Assembly: GCA_035526825.1 (NCBI GenBank)
Contig: DATLBT010000132.1
Location: 49,001 to 113,000, forward strand
Reading direction: 5' to 3'
DNA: 64,000 nt
Origin: JACPFV01 sp035526825
GTDB lineage: Bacteria > Pseudomonadota > Gammaproteobacteria > Nevskiales > Nevskiaceae
Below, piece by piece: positions 24,050 through 32,519 of the stretch. Below the pieces are notes generated by a model that did no database searches, was not told the origin of the DNA, and saw only the letters and a list, made by a program, of their open reading frames with translations. The position numbers and the translations under genes were made by a program. Positions within the stretch are counted from its first letter, which is position 1. The number at the start of each line of letters is the position of its first letter.

Positions 24050-25052
24050 GCGCTGCGCGCTGGAGCTCGCTGGCAAGCTGCGTCACGGCCATGGCGTAAT
24101 AGACCCGCGGGTTGTAGGACATGACGCTGTAAAAATTGTTGAGGCCGAACCAGTATTCCTTGCCGAGCGGGCCATCCGGCTGGGTCGCCGTCAAGCTGAG
24201 TTCGAGCAGCCCCACCGGGGTCTCCGGCGGAATCCCGATCACTGGTTTGACGCCAACGCGGAAGTAATCGCCCGCGCGGTGGGTCAGGGCCTTGGCGTTC
24301 AGCGGCCAGCCGCTGCCGGGTGCATCGCCCAGCGCCACCGGCACGATCAACGGCAAGCCGCGCTGCCATGATTTGGCCGGCGCGTAGTTCACGAGGTAAT
24401 TGCCGATGCTGCCGATCGCATCGGGCAACGCCCACAGGTTGCGCGTGCCATCCGCGTCGAAGTCGACCGCGAGGCGCCGGTAATTGCTCGGCATGAACTG
24501 CGCGGCGCCGACCGCACCGGCGTAGGAGCCCTTGACCTCGGTGGGCGAAAAGCCGAAGTCGCGGCACATCGCGAAAAACTCGACCAGCTCGCCAAAGAAG
24601 AAGGGGGTGCGCGTCGGGTGGTCGAAGCCCTGCGTCGCCAGCGCGTCGAGCGTGCGGTGCTTGCCGGTGAAGCTGCCGTACTTGGTCTCGACGCCCAGGA
24701 TCGCCGCGATGATCGATGGCGCAACGCCATATTGCGCCTCGGCGCGCGCCAGCAAGTCGCGGTACTCGGACAAGAAGCGCGCGCCGTTGCGCACGTTCGC
24801 ATCGCTGAGGTGGATGCGCCGATAGGCGTCCCAGGTGAGCGTTTTTTCCTTGGCCTTCTGCTCCGACTCGATCAGCTCGGGCAAGAGTTGCGCGTCCTTC
24901 AGCGCAAGCACGACGGCATCGATCTCGGCCGCGTTGAAGCCGTGGTCGGCGCGCAGCTTGTCGAGGAGGGCGGGAACGCGGGGGTGGGCGGAGTAATCGG
25001 CGTGAGCCGAGGACAGGAACAGCGCGAAGCCTACCGCCAGTATCCGTCCCAT
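24024..25052 (-). CDS. mltB: Membrane-bound lytic murein transglycosylase B
   Basis: Cleaves glycan strands to 1,6-anhydro products. The 342-residue protein has a cleaved signal (ends SSAHA, residue 18) rather than a clear lipobox, so it may be a soluble periplasmic form. The catalytic Glu122 lies in ILGVETKYGSFTG, and PFFFGELVEFFAMCRDFG, GSYAGAVGAAQFMPSNYRR and WFGLNNFYSVMSYN are all family motifs. The start overlaps the rodA stop by one base (TGATG). Confidence 0.92.
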   Translation of the reverse strand: MGRILAVGFALFLSSAHADYSAHPRVPALLDKLRADHGFNAAEIDAVVLALKDAQLLPELIESEQKAKEKTLTWDAYRRIHLSDANVRNGARFLSEYRDLLARAEAQYGVAPSIIAAILGVETKYGSFTGKHRTLDALATQGFDHPTRTPFFFGELVEFFAMCRDFGFSPTEVKGSYAGAVGAAQFMPSNYRRLAVDFDADGTRNLWALPDAIGSIGNYLVNYAPAKSWQRGLPLIVPVALGDAPGSGWPLNAKALTHRAGDYFRVGVKPVIGIPPETPVGLLELSLTATQPDGPLGKEYWFGLNNFYSVMSYNPRVYYAMAVTQLASELQRAAHGNVTAAR

Positions 25053-26173
25053 CAGTTGCTGATCAATTTCCGGTGCGTCTGGATGGACATCAGCATGCCA
25101 AAACCTGCGAGCAAGCTTACCATCGAAGTACCGCCGAAACTCACCAGCGGCAGTGGCACGCCGACGACGGGCAAGAGGCCCAGCACCATGCCCATGTTGA
25201 TGAACACATAAAGGAACAGCGTCAGCGACAGTGAGCCTGCGAGCAGCCGCTGGAAGGTGTCCTGCCCGCGCAGCGCAATGACCAGGCCTCGACCCACGAC
25301 GGCGAGGTACAGCGTCAACAGCAGCAGCACGCCGAGCATGCCGAACTCCTCTGCGTACACCGCGAAGATGAAGTCGGTGTGCGACTCGGGCAAGAACTCG
25401 AGGTGAGCCTGCGTGCCATTCATCCAGCCCTTGCCGAACAAGCCGCCCGAGCCGATGGCGATCTTGCTCTGGGTAATGTGGTAGCCCGCGCCGAGCGGAT
25501 CGCTCTCCGGGTTCAGGAAAGTCAGCACGCGCTGGCGCTGGTAGTCATGCAGGTTGTGCCACAACGGATAGGCCGCCGCGCCAAAGCCGGCGAAGCCCGC
25601 GGCGATCCAGCGCCAGTCCCAGCCGCCGAAGTACAGGGCGAACACGCCGGCGCAGACCACGAGCACGGCGGTACCGAGGTCGGGTTGCACCGCGATCAGT
25701 CCGGTGGGCAGCCCGATCAGCACCAGCGTGATCAGCACGGTGGGCACGCGCGGCGGCAGCGCGCGGCCGTGCAGAAACGCCGCGATCATCAGCGGCATCG
25801 CAAGCTTCATGAGCTCGGACGGCTGAAAACGGATGCCGACGTCGAGCCAGCGCTGCGCGCCCTTCGAGTGGTCGCCGAGCACGAGCACTGCGACCAGCAG
25901 CAGCAACGTCACGCCGTAAAGCCACGGCGCGCCGGCGCGGTAGAGCTCCGGCGGCACCTGCGCAAAGGCGAGCATGACGACGAGGCCGAGCACGAAACGC
26001 TGTGCCTGGCTGAACAGCATGTCGTTGGAGTGGCCGGATGCGCTGTACACCGTGAGCAGTCCGACCCCGCCGAGCGCGAGCAGCAGCACGGTGAGCCAGA
26101 GGTCGAGATGCGCCCGCGCCAGCCAGGTATCCCAGCCGACTTCGGGCGTGCGCGGCAGACCGGTCGAGCTCAT
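25052..26173 (-). CDS. rodA: RodA, SEDS glycosyltransferase of cell elongation
   Basis: The ATG at 26173 overlaps the mrdA stop (ATGA) and gives 373 residues with ten membrane helices. SEDS signatures include GYHITQSKIAIGSGGLFGKG, the catalytic Asp in the large outside loop LPESHTDFIFAVYAEEFG, and the late GVPLPLVSFGGTSMVSLLAG. RodA polymerises lipid II together with PBP2. It sits between its partner mrdA and mltB. Confidence 0.95.
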   Translation of the reverse strand: MSSTGLPRTPEVGWDTWLARAHLDLWLTVLLLALGGVGLLTVYSASGHSNDMLFSQAQRFVLGLVVMLAFAQVPPELYRAGAPWLYGVTLLLLVAVLVLGDHSKGAQRWLDVGIRFQPSELMKLAMPLMIAAFLHGRALPPRVPTVLITLVLIGLPTGLIAVQPDLGTAVLVVCAGVFALYFGGWDWRWIAAGFAGFGAAAYPLWHNLHDYQRQRVLTFLNPESDPLGAGYHITQSKIAIGSGGLFGKGWMNGTQAHLEFLPESHTDFIFAVYAEEFGMLGVLLLLTLYLAVVGRGLVIALRGQDTFQRLLAGSLSLTLFLYVFINMGMVLGLLPVVGVPLPLVSFGGTSMVSLLAGFGMLMSIQTHRKLISN

Positions 26174-28062
26174 GGCGGCGGCCCTCTCGGCTCCAGTGCG
26201 GACTGCTGCGGCAACAGCCACGCATCCATCACCTGCCGCGCAATCGGCGCGGCGATCGCGCCGCCGCCGCCGCCGGCGTGCTCGACGAGCACCGCGAGCG
26301 CGATGCGCGGCGCCTCGGCCGGCGCGAACGCGACGAACAGCGCGTGGTCGCGCAGGTGCTCGGGCAGCAGGTCCTGCTTCACGGCGACCAGGTCATCCTG
26401 CGCCAGCGCGGCAACCTGCACCGTGCCGGTTTTGGCGGCGACGCGGTACGGCGCGTTGCCCATGGCGCGATAGGCGGTGCCGCCGGGGACGTGCGCGACG
26501 GTTTCCATCGCCTTCACGATCGGGTGCCAGTCGTTCTCGTCGCGAATCTTCATCCGCGGCAGCGACTCCGGCTTCACCGCAGTGACCGTGCCGCTGACGA
26601 CGTCCTGCTGCGCGTGCACGATATGCGGCTTGAAGCCGCCGCCGCGCATCGCCATGCGCGCAGTCACCTGTGCCAGCTGCACCGGCGTCATGGTCCAGTA
26701 GCCCTGGCCGATGCCGACGTTGACCGTCTCGCCCGGATACCAGGTCTCGCGGCGCACGCGCTTCTTCCATTCGCGCGACGGCAGCAGGCCGGCCTTCTCG
26801 CCCGGCAAGTCGAGGCCCGTGGGCACGCCGACGCCGAACGCCGAGAGGAAGCTCGAGATGCGGTCGATGCCCAGCGTCAGCGCGAGCTGGTAGAAGTAGA
26901 CGTCGCACGAATGCGCGACGGCGCCCTCCATGTCCAGCCAGCCGTGGCCCTTGCGCTCCCAGCAGCGGTACTTGCGCGACGAACCCTGCAGCGTGAACTC
27001 GCCGGTGCAGAACTCGCGCTCGGCCGGGTTCTTCGAGTTGGTCTCGAGCGCTGCCAGCGCCATCAGCGGCTTGATGGTCGAGCCGGGCGAGTAGGTGCCC
27101 TGCAGCGCGCGATTGAACAGCGGGTGGCCCGGGTCTTCCTGCAGCGTCTTGTAAGTCGGCACGTCGATGCCGTCGACGAACAGGTGCGGGTCGAAGCCGG
27201 GCTTGGACAGCAGCACCAGCACCTCGCCGGTCTGCGGCTCGATGGCCACCAGCGCACCGTTGCGCGCACCGAACGCCGTCTCCGCGACCTGCTGAAGGCG
27301 CGCGTCGACCGAGAGGAACAGGTTGAGGCCCGGCGCACCGCGGCGCGTGTCCAGCTCGCGCAGCGGACGGCCGCCAGCGTTGGTCTCGACGATCTTGGTC
27401 GACAACGTCCCGTGCAGCGTGTCTTCGTGGCTCTTCTCGGCTCCTGCAATGCCGATGTATTGCGTGCCCCGGTAGTCTTTCTCGTGCTCGCCGAGCGCCT
27501 TGATGTGGTCCTCGGTGATACCGCCGATGTAGCCGACTACGTGCGAAGCTGACTTGCCGAGCGGATAGTTTCGCGTGAGGCCGGCGTTGATGTCGACGCC
27601 CTTGAACTCGTAGCGGTTGAGCTGGAAACGCGCGACTTCCTCCATCGACAGATTGGTGCGCAACGGGACGCCACGATACTTGGGCGTCTTGCGCAGGCGT
27701 TCCCGGAAACGCGTGCGATCCGCCTCGGTCAGGTTCACCAGCTGGCCGAGGCGGGCCAGCGTTGCGTCCATGTCGGCGACTTCCTCGCGCACGATCTCCA
27801 GCACGAAGCCTGGCGCGTTCTGCGCCAGCAGCGTGCCGCCGCGGTCGTAGATCAGGCCGCGCACCGGCGGGATCACCGTGAGCCGCATGCGGTTCTCGTC
27901 GGAGCGCGTCGTGTAGTAGTCGTGCTCCACGACCTGCAGGTGCACCAGTCGGGCCGACAGCACGAGCGCGAGGCCCGAGCAGACGAACACCGCGAAGGCA
28001 ACGCGCGTGAAGAACGCCTGCCGCTCGGCGTGCAGGTTCTTGAGCGCCGCGTAGCTCGACAT
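26170..28062 (-). CDS. mrdA: PBP2, elongation-specific transpeptidase (MrdA)
   Basis: Cross-links peptidoglycan along the side wall with RodA and MreBCD. The 630-residue class B penicillin-binding protein has one N-terminal membrane helix, the pedestal domain, and the transpeptidase motifs SPGSTIKPL (Ser about 325), SCD in the SXN position, and KTGTVQ. The Cys-rich insert between (CTGEF and KYRCWERKGHG) is typical of PBP2. Start is 11 bp after mreD. Confidence 0.95.
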   Translation of the reverse strand: MSSYAALKNLHAERQAFFTRVAFAVFVCSGLALVLSARLVHLQVVEHDYYTTRSDENRMRLTVIPPVRGLIYDRGGTLLAQNAPGFVLEIVREEVADMDATLARLGQLVNLTEADRTRFRERLRKTPKYRGVPLRTNLSMEEVARFQLNRYEFKGVDINAGLTRNYPLGKSASHVVGYIGGITEDHIKALGEHEKDYRGTQYIGIAGAEKSHEDTLHGTLSTKIVETNAGGRPLRELDTRRGAPGLNLFLSVDARLQQVAETAFGARNGALVAIEPQTGEVLVLLSKPGFDPHLFVDGIDVPTYKTLQEDPGHPLFNRALQGTYSPGSTIKPLMALAALETNSKNPAEREFCTGEFTLQGSSRKYRCWERKGHGWLDMEGAVAHSCDVYFYQLALTLGIDRISSFLSAFGVGVPTGLDLPGEKAGLLPSREWKKRVRRETWYPGETVNVGIGQGYWTMTPVQLAQVTARMAMRGGGFKPHIVHAQQDVVSGTVTAVKPESLPRMKIRDENDWHPIVKAMETVAHVPGGTAYRAMGNAPYRVAAKTGTVQVAALAQDDLVAVKQDLLPEHLRDHALFVAFAPAEAPRIALAVLVEHAGGGGGAIAAPIARQVMDAWLLPQQSALEPRGPPP

Positions 28063-28072
28063 TGACGTCCGC

Positions 28073-28567
28073 TTACAGGTGCAAGGGATCGTGCGCCGTT
28101 CGGCGGCGCAGCGAGTTCATGAGGCCAACGAGCAGCGGCCAGCACAGCCCGGTGGTGACCACGGGCGTCCACTGCAGCCAGGTGTCGGCCTGGTGCCCGG
28201 TGGCACCGTCGATCCAGAACATCAGGAAGGTGTAGAGCAGCCACAGCGCACCCAGCAGCGCGGCTTCCTGCCAGATCGGAAACAGCGCGAGCCAGCCGCG
28301 CAATCCAATGGCGAGGAACACGATGATCGTCAAGCCGAGCGCGTGCTGGCCGAGCACGCTGCCGACCAGCACGTCGAGGCACAGCCCGGTGAACCACGCC
28401 GTGAGCAACCCGAACGGTCGCGGGATCGCCATCGCCCAGTACACCAGCACGAGTGGCACCCACAGCGGGCGCAGGAGACCCAGCGCGTACGGCAACTCGA
28501 ACAGTTGCAGGACCATCGCCGCGAGCAGCGACAGTGCGATGAAGGCGCGCGGCGGCGAGTCGTTCAT
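28073..28567 (-). CDS. mreD: MreD, rod-shape-determining membrane protein
   Basis: A 164-residue protein with five membrane segments that links MreC to PBP2 and RodA in the elongasome. Features are ELPYALGLLRPLWVPLVLVY, PFGLLTAWFTGLCLDVLVGS with the conserved Asp, and LGLTIIVFLAIGLRGWL. The ATG overlaps the mreC stop (ATGA). Confidence 0.92.
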   Translation of the reverse strand: MNDSPPRAFIALSLLAAMVLQLFELPYALGLLRPLWVPLVLVYWAMAIPRPFGLLTAWFTGLCLDVLVGSVLGQHALGLTIIVFLAIGLRGWLALFPIWQEAALLGALWLLYTFLMFWIDGATGHQADTWLQWTPVVTTGLCWPLLVGLMNSLRRRTAHDPLHL

Positions 28568-29478
28568 GGCGTTGGCGTGGTCGGCGCCGGCGTGGCCCCG
28601 GCGCTTTCGGCGGCCTCGGGCAGGTCGAGCATCGGGAAGCTTTCGCTCCACACCAGTAGCGCCTGGCGGCCCTGGTTGAGGCGCGCGGCCGGCTCGGCCA
28701 GTGCCTCCATGAAATGTTCGCCGGGCTCGTGCTTGAGTTCGCGAATCCGGCCCACCGAATAGCCGGCCGGGAAGCGGCCGCCGAGCGCTGACGACACCAG
28801 CAAATCGCCGACCTGCACGTCGGCGTTGCCGGGCAGGTAAGGCAGCGACAGGTTCTGGCCGTCGCCCAGTCCCAGCGCAAAGGTCTGCAGGCCGGTGCGG
28901 TTGATTTCGACCGGGATCGAGTGGTTGGGGTCGGTGATCAGCAGCGCGATCGAGCTCGCCGGATTGACGCGTATCACCTGGCCCATGACGCCCTGCGCGT
29001 CGACCAGCGCCTGACCCTTGTAGACACCGTCGCGCGCGCCCTTGTTGACGATGATCTGCTGCGTATACGGATCCTGCGCGGCCGAGACGATCTCGGCGAT
29101 CAGCACGCGCTCCTCGAGCCGCGCTGAAGAGCTGAGCAGCTCGCGCAGCTGGCGATTTTCGGTCTCGAGCGCGGCGCCTTTCTGCAGCCGCGCCTGCAGC
29201 AACAGCTGGTTCTCGCGCAGCACCTGGTTTTCCACGACCAGCGACTCGCGCGACTGAATCTGGTCGGCGGTGCGCGCGAACCCGGTCGGCAGGCTCGCGG
29301 CCCACAGCACCGGCTGCAGCGCCCAGGTCAGGCCGTTGCGCACGGGCGTGAGGGTGTCGCTGCGCTGGTCCACGAGGATCGCGCCGAGGGCGAGCAGGCA
29401 GAGAAACGAGGCTTTCAGCCCGAGGCCGGGGCCGCGCGGGAACAAAGGACGGCGCGTAGATGCGCTGAGCGTGCTCAT
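28564..29478 (-). CDS. mreC: MreC, rod-shape-determining scaffold protein
   Basis: The 304-residue product from ATG 29478 has one membrane helix (about residue 23-40), a coiled coil (VENQVLRENQLLLQARL, ENRQLRELLSS) and two beta barrels (VNKGARDGVYKGQALVDAQG, SSIALLITDPNHSIPV). MreC stimulates PBP2. A Pro/Thr/Ala tail ends the protein. The 101 bp before it are filled by an unusual G-rich repeat. Confidence 0.93.
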   Translation of the reverse strand: MSTLSASTRRPLFPRGPGLGLKASFLCLLALGAILVDQRSDTLTPVRNGLTWALQPVLWAASLPTGFARTADQIQSRESLVVENQVLRENQLLLQARLQKGAALETENRQLRELLSSSARLEERVLIAEIVSAAQDPYTQQIIVNKGARDGVYKGQALVDAQGVMGQVIRVNPASSIALLITDPNHSIPVEINRTGLQTFALGLGDGQNLSLPYLPGNADVQVGDLLVSSALGGRFPAGYSVGRIRELKHEPGEHFMEALAEPAARLNQGRQALLVWSESFPMLDLPEAAESAGATPAPTTPTP

Positions 29479-29579
29479 GAAAAAGGGGTTAGGGGTTAGG
29501 GATTGGGGGATAGGGAAAACAAAAGCGTGTCCGCATGCTTTTTCCCTAACCCCTAACCCCCAATTCCTAACCCCTAGCC
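29479..29579. repeat. TTAGGGG-type imperfect palindrome filling the mreB-mreC gap
   Basis: On the plus strand, five G runs occur at 29485-29488, 29492-29495, 29499-29501, 29505-29509 and 29513-29515, separated by TTA/ATT/ATA. The complementary C-rich arm runs from about 29544 to 29574 with the same units. Both strands could form a G-quadruplex, and the mreBC mRNA could fold a long hairpin. The repeat takes up the entire intergenic interval. Confidence 0.8.
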
Positions 29580-30617
29580 TTACTCGACGCTCAAAAATTC
29601 CCCATGCTGGTCGAGCATGTCCAGCACCATGCCGCCGCCGCGCGCCACGCAAGTCAGCGGATCGTCGGCAATCACCACCGGCAAACCGGTTTCCTCGCTG
29701 ATCAGCTTGTCGATGTCGCGCAGCAGTGCGCCGCCGCCGGTCAGCACGATGCCACGCTCGGCAACGTCGGAGCCAAGCTCCGGCGGCGTGCGCTCCAGTG
29801 CCTTCTTCACCGCCGAGACGATGCCCGCCAGCGGCTCCTGCAGCGCATCGAGGATCTCGTTGGAATTCATCGTGAACGTGCGCGGTACGCCCGCGGCGAG
29901 GTGACGACCGACAACGTCGATCTCCTGTACCTCGTGGCCCGGGAACGCCGTGCCGATCTCGATCTTGATCTTCTCGGCGGTGGCTTCGCCGATCAGCATG
30001 TTGTACTGACGGCGCACGTAATTGACGATCGAGTCGTCGAACTTGTCGCCGGCGACGCGCGCGCTCTCGGCATAAACGATGCCGTTGAGCGAGATCACCG
30101 CGACTTCCGAGGTGCCGCCGCCGATGTCGAGCACCATCGAGCCGCGTGCCTCGCCGATCGGGATGCCGGCGCCGAGTGCCGCGGCGATCGGTTCTTCGAT
30201 GACGTACACCTTGCGCGCGCCGGCGTTCTCCACCGACTCGCGGATCGCGCGGCGCTCGACCTGCGTCGAGCCGTACGGTACGCACACGACGACCCGTGTG
30301 ATCTTCGGGCCCATGCGGCCCTTCTGCACCTTGCGGATGAAGTGCTGCAACATCTTTTCGGTGACGGTGAAGTCGGCGATGACGCCGTCGCGCAGCGGGC
30401 GGATCGTGGTGATGTTGCCGGGCGTGCGGCCGAGCATGCGCTTGGCGTCGATGCCCACCGCCTCGATTTTCTTGGCGCCGCGCGCATCGCTGCGGATCGC
30501 CACGACGCTCGGCTCGTTCAACACGATGCCTTCGTCCCGTACATAAACCAGCGTGTTCGCGGTGCCCAGGTCGATGGACAAATCGTTGATGAACAGCCGG
30601 CGGACGACGTCGAGCAT
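29580..30617 (-). CDS. mreB: MreB, actin-like cell-shape protein
   Basis: The ATG at 30617 (MLDVVRRLFINDLSIDLG) gives 345 residues, the family length. The phosphate-1 motif SIDLGTANTLVYV, the phosphate-2 motif VLDIGGGTSEVAV and the adenosine motif IVLTGGGALLRDID are present. MreB filaments guide the elongation complex. First gene of a 16-gene minus-strand run and divergent from gatC. Confidence 0.96.
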   Translation of the reverse strand: MLDVVRRLFINDLSIDLGTANTLVYVRDEGIVLNEPSVVAIRSDARGAKKIEAVGIDAKRMLGRTPGNITTIRPLRDGVIADFTVTEKMLQHFIRKVQKGRMGPKITRVVVCVPYGSTQVERRAIRESVENAGARKVYVIEEPIAAALGAGIPIGEARGSMVLDIGGGTSEVAVISLNGIVYAESARVAGDKFDDSIVNYVRRQYNMLIGEATAEKIKIEIGTAFPGHEVQEIDVVGRHLAAGVPRTFTMNSNEILDALQEPLAGIVSAVKKALERTPPELGSDVAERGIVLTGGGALLRDIDKLISEETGLPVVIADDPLTCVARGGGMVLDMLDQHGEFLSVE

Positions 30618-30657
30618 TACGGAGCCTGTAGAAGCGGCCGATGGCCGCGACAAGTGT

Positions 30658-30685
30658 TTGACTGGGCGAGGAAAACTCCAGTCAA
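30658..30685. promoter_or_regulatory. Inverted repeat in the mreB leader
   Basis: TTGACTGG (30658-30665) and CCAGTCAA (30678-30685) are perfect 8-bp arms separated by 12 bases. They lie across the predicted transcription start of mreB, so they could form an operator or a 5'-leader hairpin. Confidence 0.5.
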
Positions 30686-30713
30686 TTTAGCCGTGCAGCG
30701 CAGCAATTTGCAA
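30684..30713 (-). promoter_or_regulatory. Candidate sigma-70 promoter of mreB
   Basis: Reading the minus strand, TTGCAA (30713-30708) and TAAATT (30689-30684) are 18 bp apart, with the -10 about 67 bp upstream of the mreB start. Four of six -10 bases match the consensus. Confidence 0.4.
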
Positions 30714-30774
30714 GCGTTTTATGAGCTTTTTCGGCTCTTCTTTGGCAGAATTGCCGCCTCTTGCAAGGACCCCC

Positions 30775-31062
30775 ATGAGCCTCAACGCAGACCAGGTCCG
30801 CCAGGTGGCACACCTCGCCCGGCTGGAACTCAAGACCGAGCAGGTCGACCGCTACGCCCGCGAACTCTCCAACATCCTCGACATGGTCGGGCAGCTGGCC
30901 CAGGTCGACACCGGCTCGGCGCAACCGATGGCCCATCCGCTCGACATGGTGCAGCGCCTGCGCCCTGACGCAGTGACCGAAGGCGACCGCCGCGAGGCGT
31001 TCCAGGCCCACGCGCCGAAGACGCAAGACGGCCTCTACATCGTCCCGAAGGTTATCGAGTGA
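30775..31062 (+). CDS. gatC: GatC, aspartyl/glutamyl-tRNA amidotransferase subunit C
   Basis: A 95-residue stabilising subunit of the GatCAB amidotransferase. The start at 30775 has AAGGA upstream and begins MSLNADQVRQVAHLARLEL; an ATG at 30721 would add an 18-residue non-family leader. The conserved LARLEL, SNILDMVGQLAQVDT and RPDAV elements are seen. The gene opens the gatCAB operon and is divergent from mreB. Confidence 0.95.
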   Translation: MSLNADQVRQVAHLARLELKTEQVDRYARELSNILDMVGQLAQVDTGSAQPMAHPLDMVQRLRPDAVTEGDRREAFQAHAPKTQDGLYIVPKVIE

Positions 31063-32519
31063 CGCTCCATACGTGTTCGATCCGCGAGCTCGCGGCCGGC
31101 CTGCGTGCAAAAAAGTACTCCTCGGTCGAGTTGACCAAGCACTTCCTCGATCGCATCGCCCGCCACGACAAGGCGCTGAATTCCTTCGTGACGGTCTGCG
31201 CGGATTCCGCGCTTCAATGCGCCGCGGCGGCCGACGCGCAACTGGCCCGGGGGCAGGGCGGCCCGCTGACCGGCATCCCGCTCGCGCAAAAGGACATCTT
31301 CTGCACTGAAGGCGTCAAGACCTCGTGCGGCTCACGGATGCTCGATACCTTCATCGCGCCCTACGACGCCACGATCGTGACGAAGCTGAAACACGCCGGC
31401 ACGGTAATGCTCGGCAAGTGCAACATGGACGAGTTCGCGATGGGCTCGTCGAACGAGACCAGCTTCTACGGCGCCGTGAAGAACCCATGGGACCTCACGC
31501 GCGTGCCGGGCGGCAGCTCCGGGGGCTCCGTCGCCGCGGTCGCGGCCGGCCTCGCGCCGGTCGCCACCGCGACCGATACCGGCGGTTCGATCCGCCAGCC
31601 GGCGTCGCTGACCAACCTCACCGGCATCAAGCCAACTTACGGCCGCGTGTCGCGCTACGGGATGATCGCGTTCGCCTCGTCGCTGGACCAGGCCGGCATG
31701 GTGGCGCGCACAGCCGAGGACTGCGCTTTCGTGCTGCAGGCGATGGCCGGCTTCGATCCACGCGACTCGACTTCGGTCGACCAGCCGGTGCCGGACTACG
31801 CCGCGCAATTGAATGCGCCCCTCAAGGGCCTGCGCATCGGCCTGCCGAAGGAACACTTCGCGGAAGGCCTCGATCCCGGCGCGCGCGAGTGCGTGATGGC
31901 CGCGGTCGCGAAATTCCGCGAGGCCGGCGCGGTCATCAAGGACATCTCCCTGCCGAACTCGCCGCTGTCGGTGCCGACGTATTACGTCGTCGCTCCGGCG
32001 GAAGCCTCGAGCAACCTCGCGCGCTTCGATGGCGTGCGCTACGGCCACCGCGCGGACGGGGTCAAGACGCTCGAGGAGTTGTACAAGCGCTCGCGCGGCG
32101 AGGGCTTCGGCGCCGAAGTGCAGCGCCGCATCATGATCGGCACGTACGTGCTGAGTCATGGCTATTACGACGCCTACTACCTGAAGGCGCAGAAAGTGCG
32201 GCGCTTGATCTGCGACGACTTCAAGCGCGCGTTTGGCGAGGTGGACCTGATCCTCGGGCCCACCGCACAGAGCGTTGCATTCAAGCTCGGCGACAAGACC
32301 GCCGACCCGGTCGCGATGTACCTCAACGACATTTACACGATTGCCGCCAACCTGGCCGGCGTGCCGGCGATGAGCTTGCCCGGCGGTTTCGTGCAAGGCC
32401 TGCCGGTCGGCATCCAGCTGATGGGCAACTACTTCGACGAGTCGCGGCTGCTGGCCGCGGCGCACCAGTACCAGCTCGCCACGGACTGGCATACCCAGCG
32501 TCCGAAGGAGTTCGCGTGA
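31059..32519 (+). CDS. gatA: GatA, Glu-tRNA(Gln)/Asp-tRNA(Asn) amidotransferase subunit A
   Basis: The amidase subunit that frees ammonia from glutamine. The Ser-cisSer-Lys triad is Lys78 (GIPLAQKDIFC), Ser153 (GGSSGGSVAAV) and Ser177 (DTGGSIRQPAS). The 486-residue length is standard. The GTG start overlaps the gatC stop (GTGA). Presence of gatCAB implies Gln-tRNA or Asn-tRNA is made through the transamidation pathway. Confidence 0.96.
   Translation: MTLHTCSIRELAAGLRAKKYSSVELTKHFLDRIARHDKALNSFVTVCADSALQCAAAADAQLARGQGGPLTGIPLAQKDIFCTEGVKTSCGSRMLDTFIAPYDATIVTKLKHAGTVMLGKCNMDEFAMGSSNETSFYGAVKNPWDLTRVPGGSSGGSVAAVAAGLAPVATATDTGGSIRQPASLTNLTGIKPTYGRVSRYGMIAFASSLDQAGMVARTAEDCAFVLQAMAGFDPRDSTSVDQPVPDYAAQLNAPLKGLRIGLPKEHFAEGLDPGARECVMAAVAKFREAGAVIKDISLPNSPLSVPTYYVVAPAEASSNLARFDGVRYGHRADGVKTLEELYKRSRGEGFGAEVQRRIMIGTYVLSHGYYDAYYLKAQKVRRLICDDFKRAFGEVDLILGPTAQSVAFKLGDKTADPVAMYLNDIYTIAANLAGVPAMSLPGGFVQGLPVGIQLMGNYFDESRLLAAAHQYQLATDWHTQRPKEFA

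Noticed and set aside
30740..30765. Sigma-54-like site before gatC
   Set aside because: TGGCA and TTGC occur but the GG to GC distance is too short.
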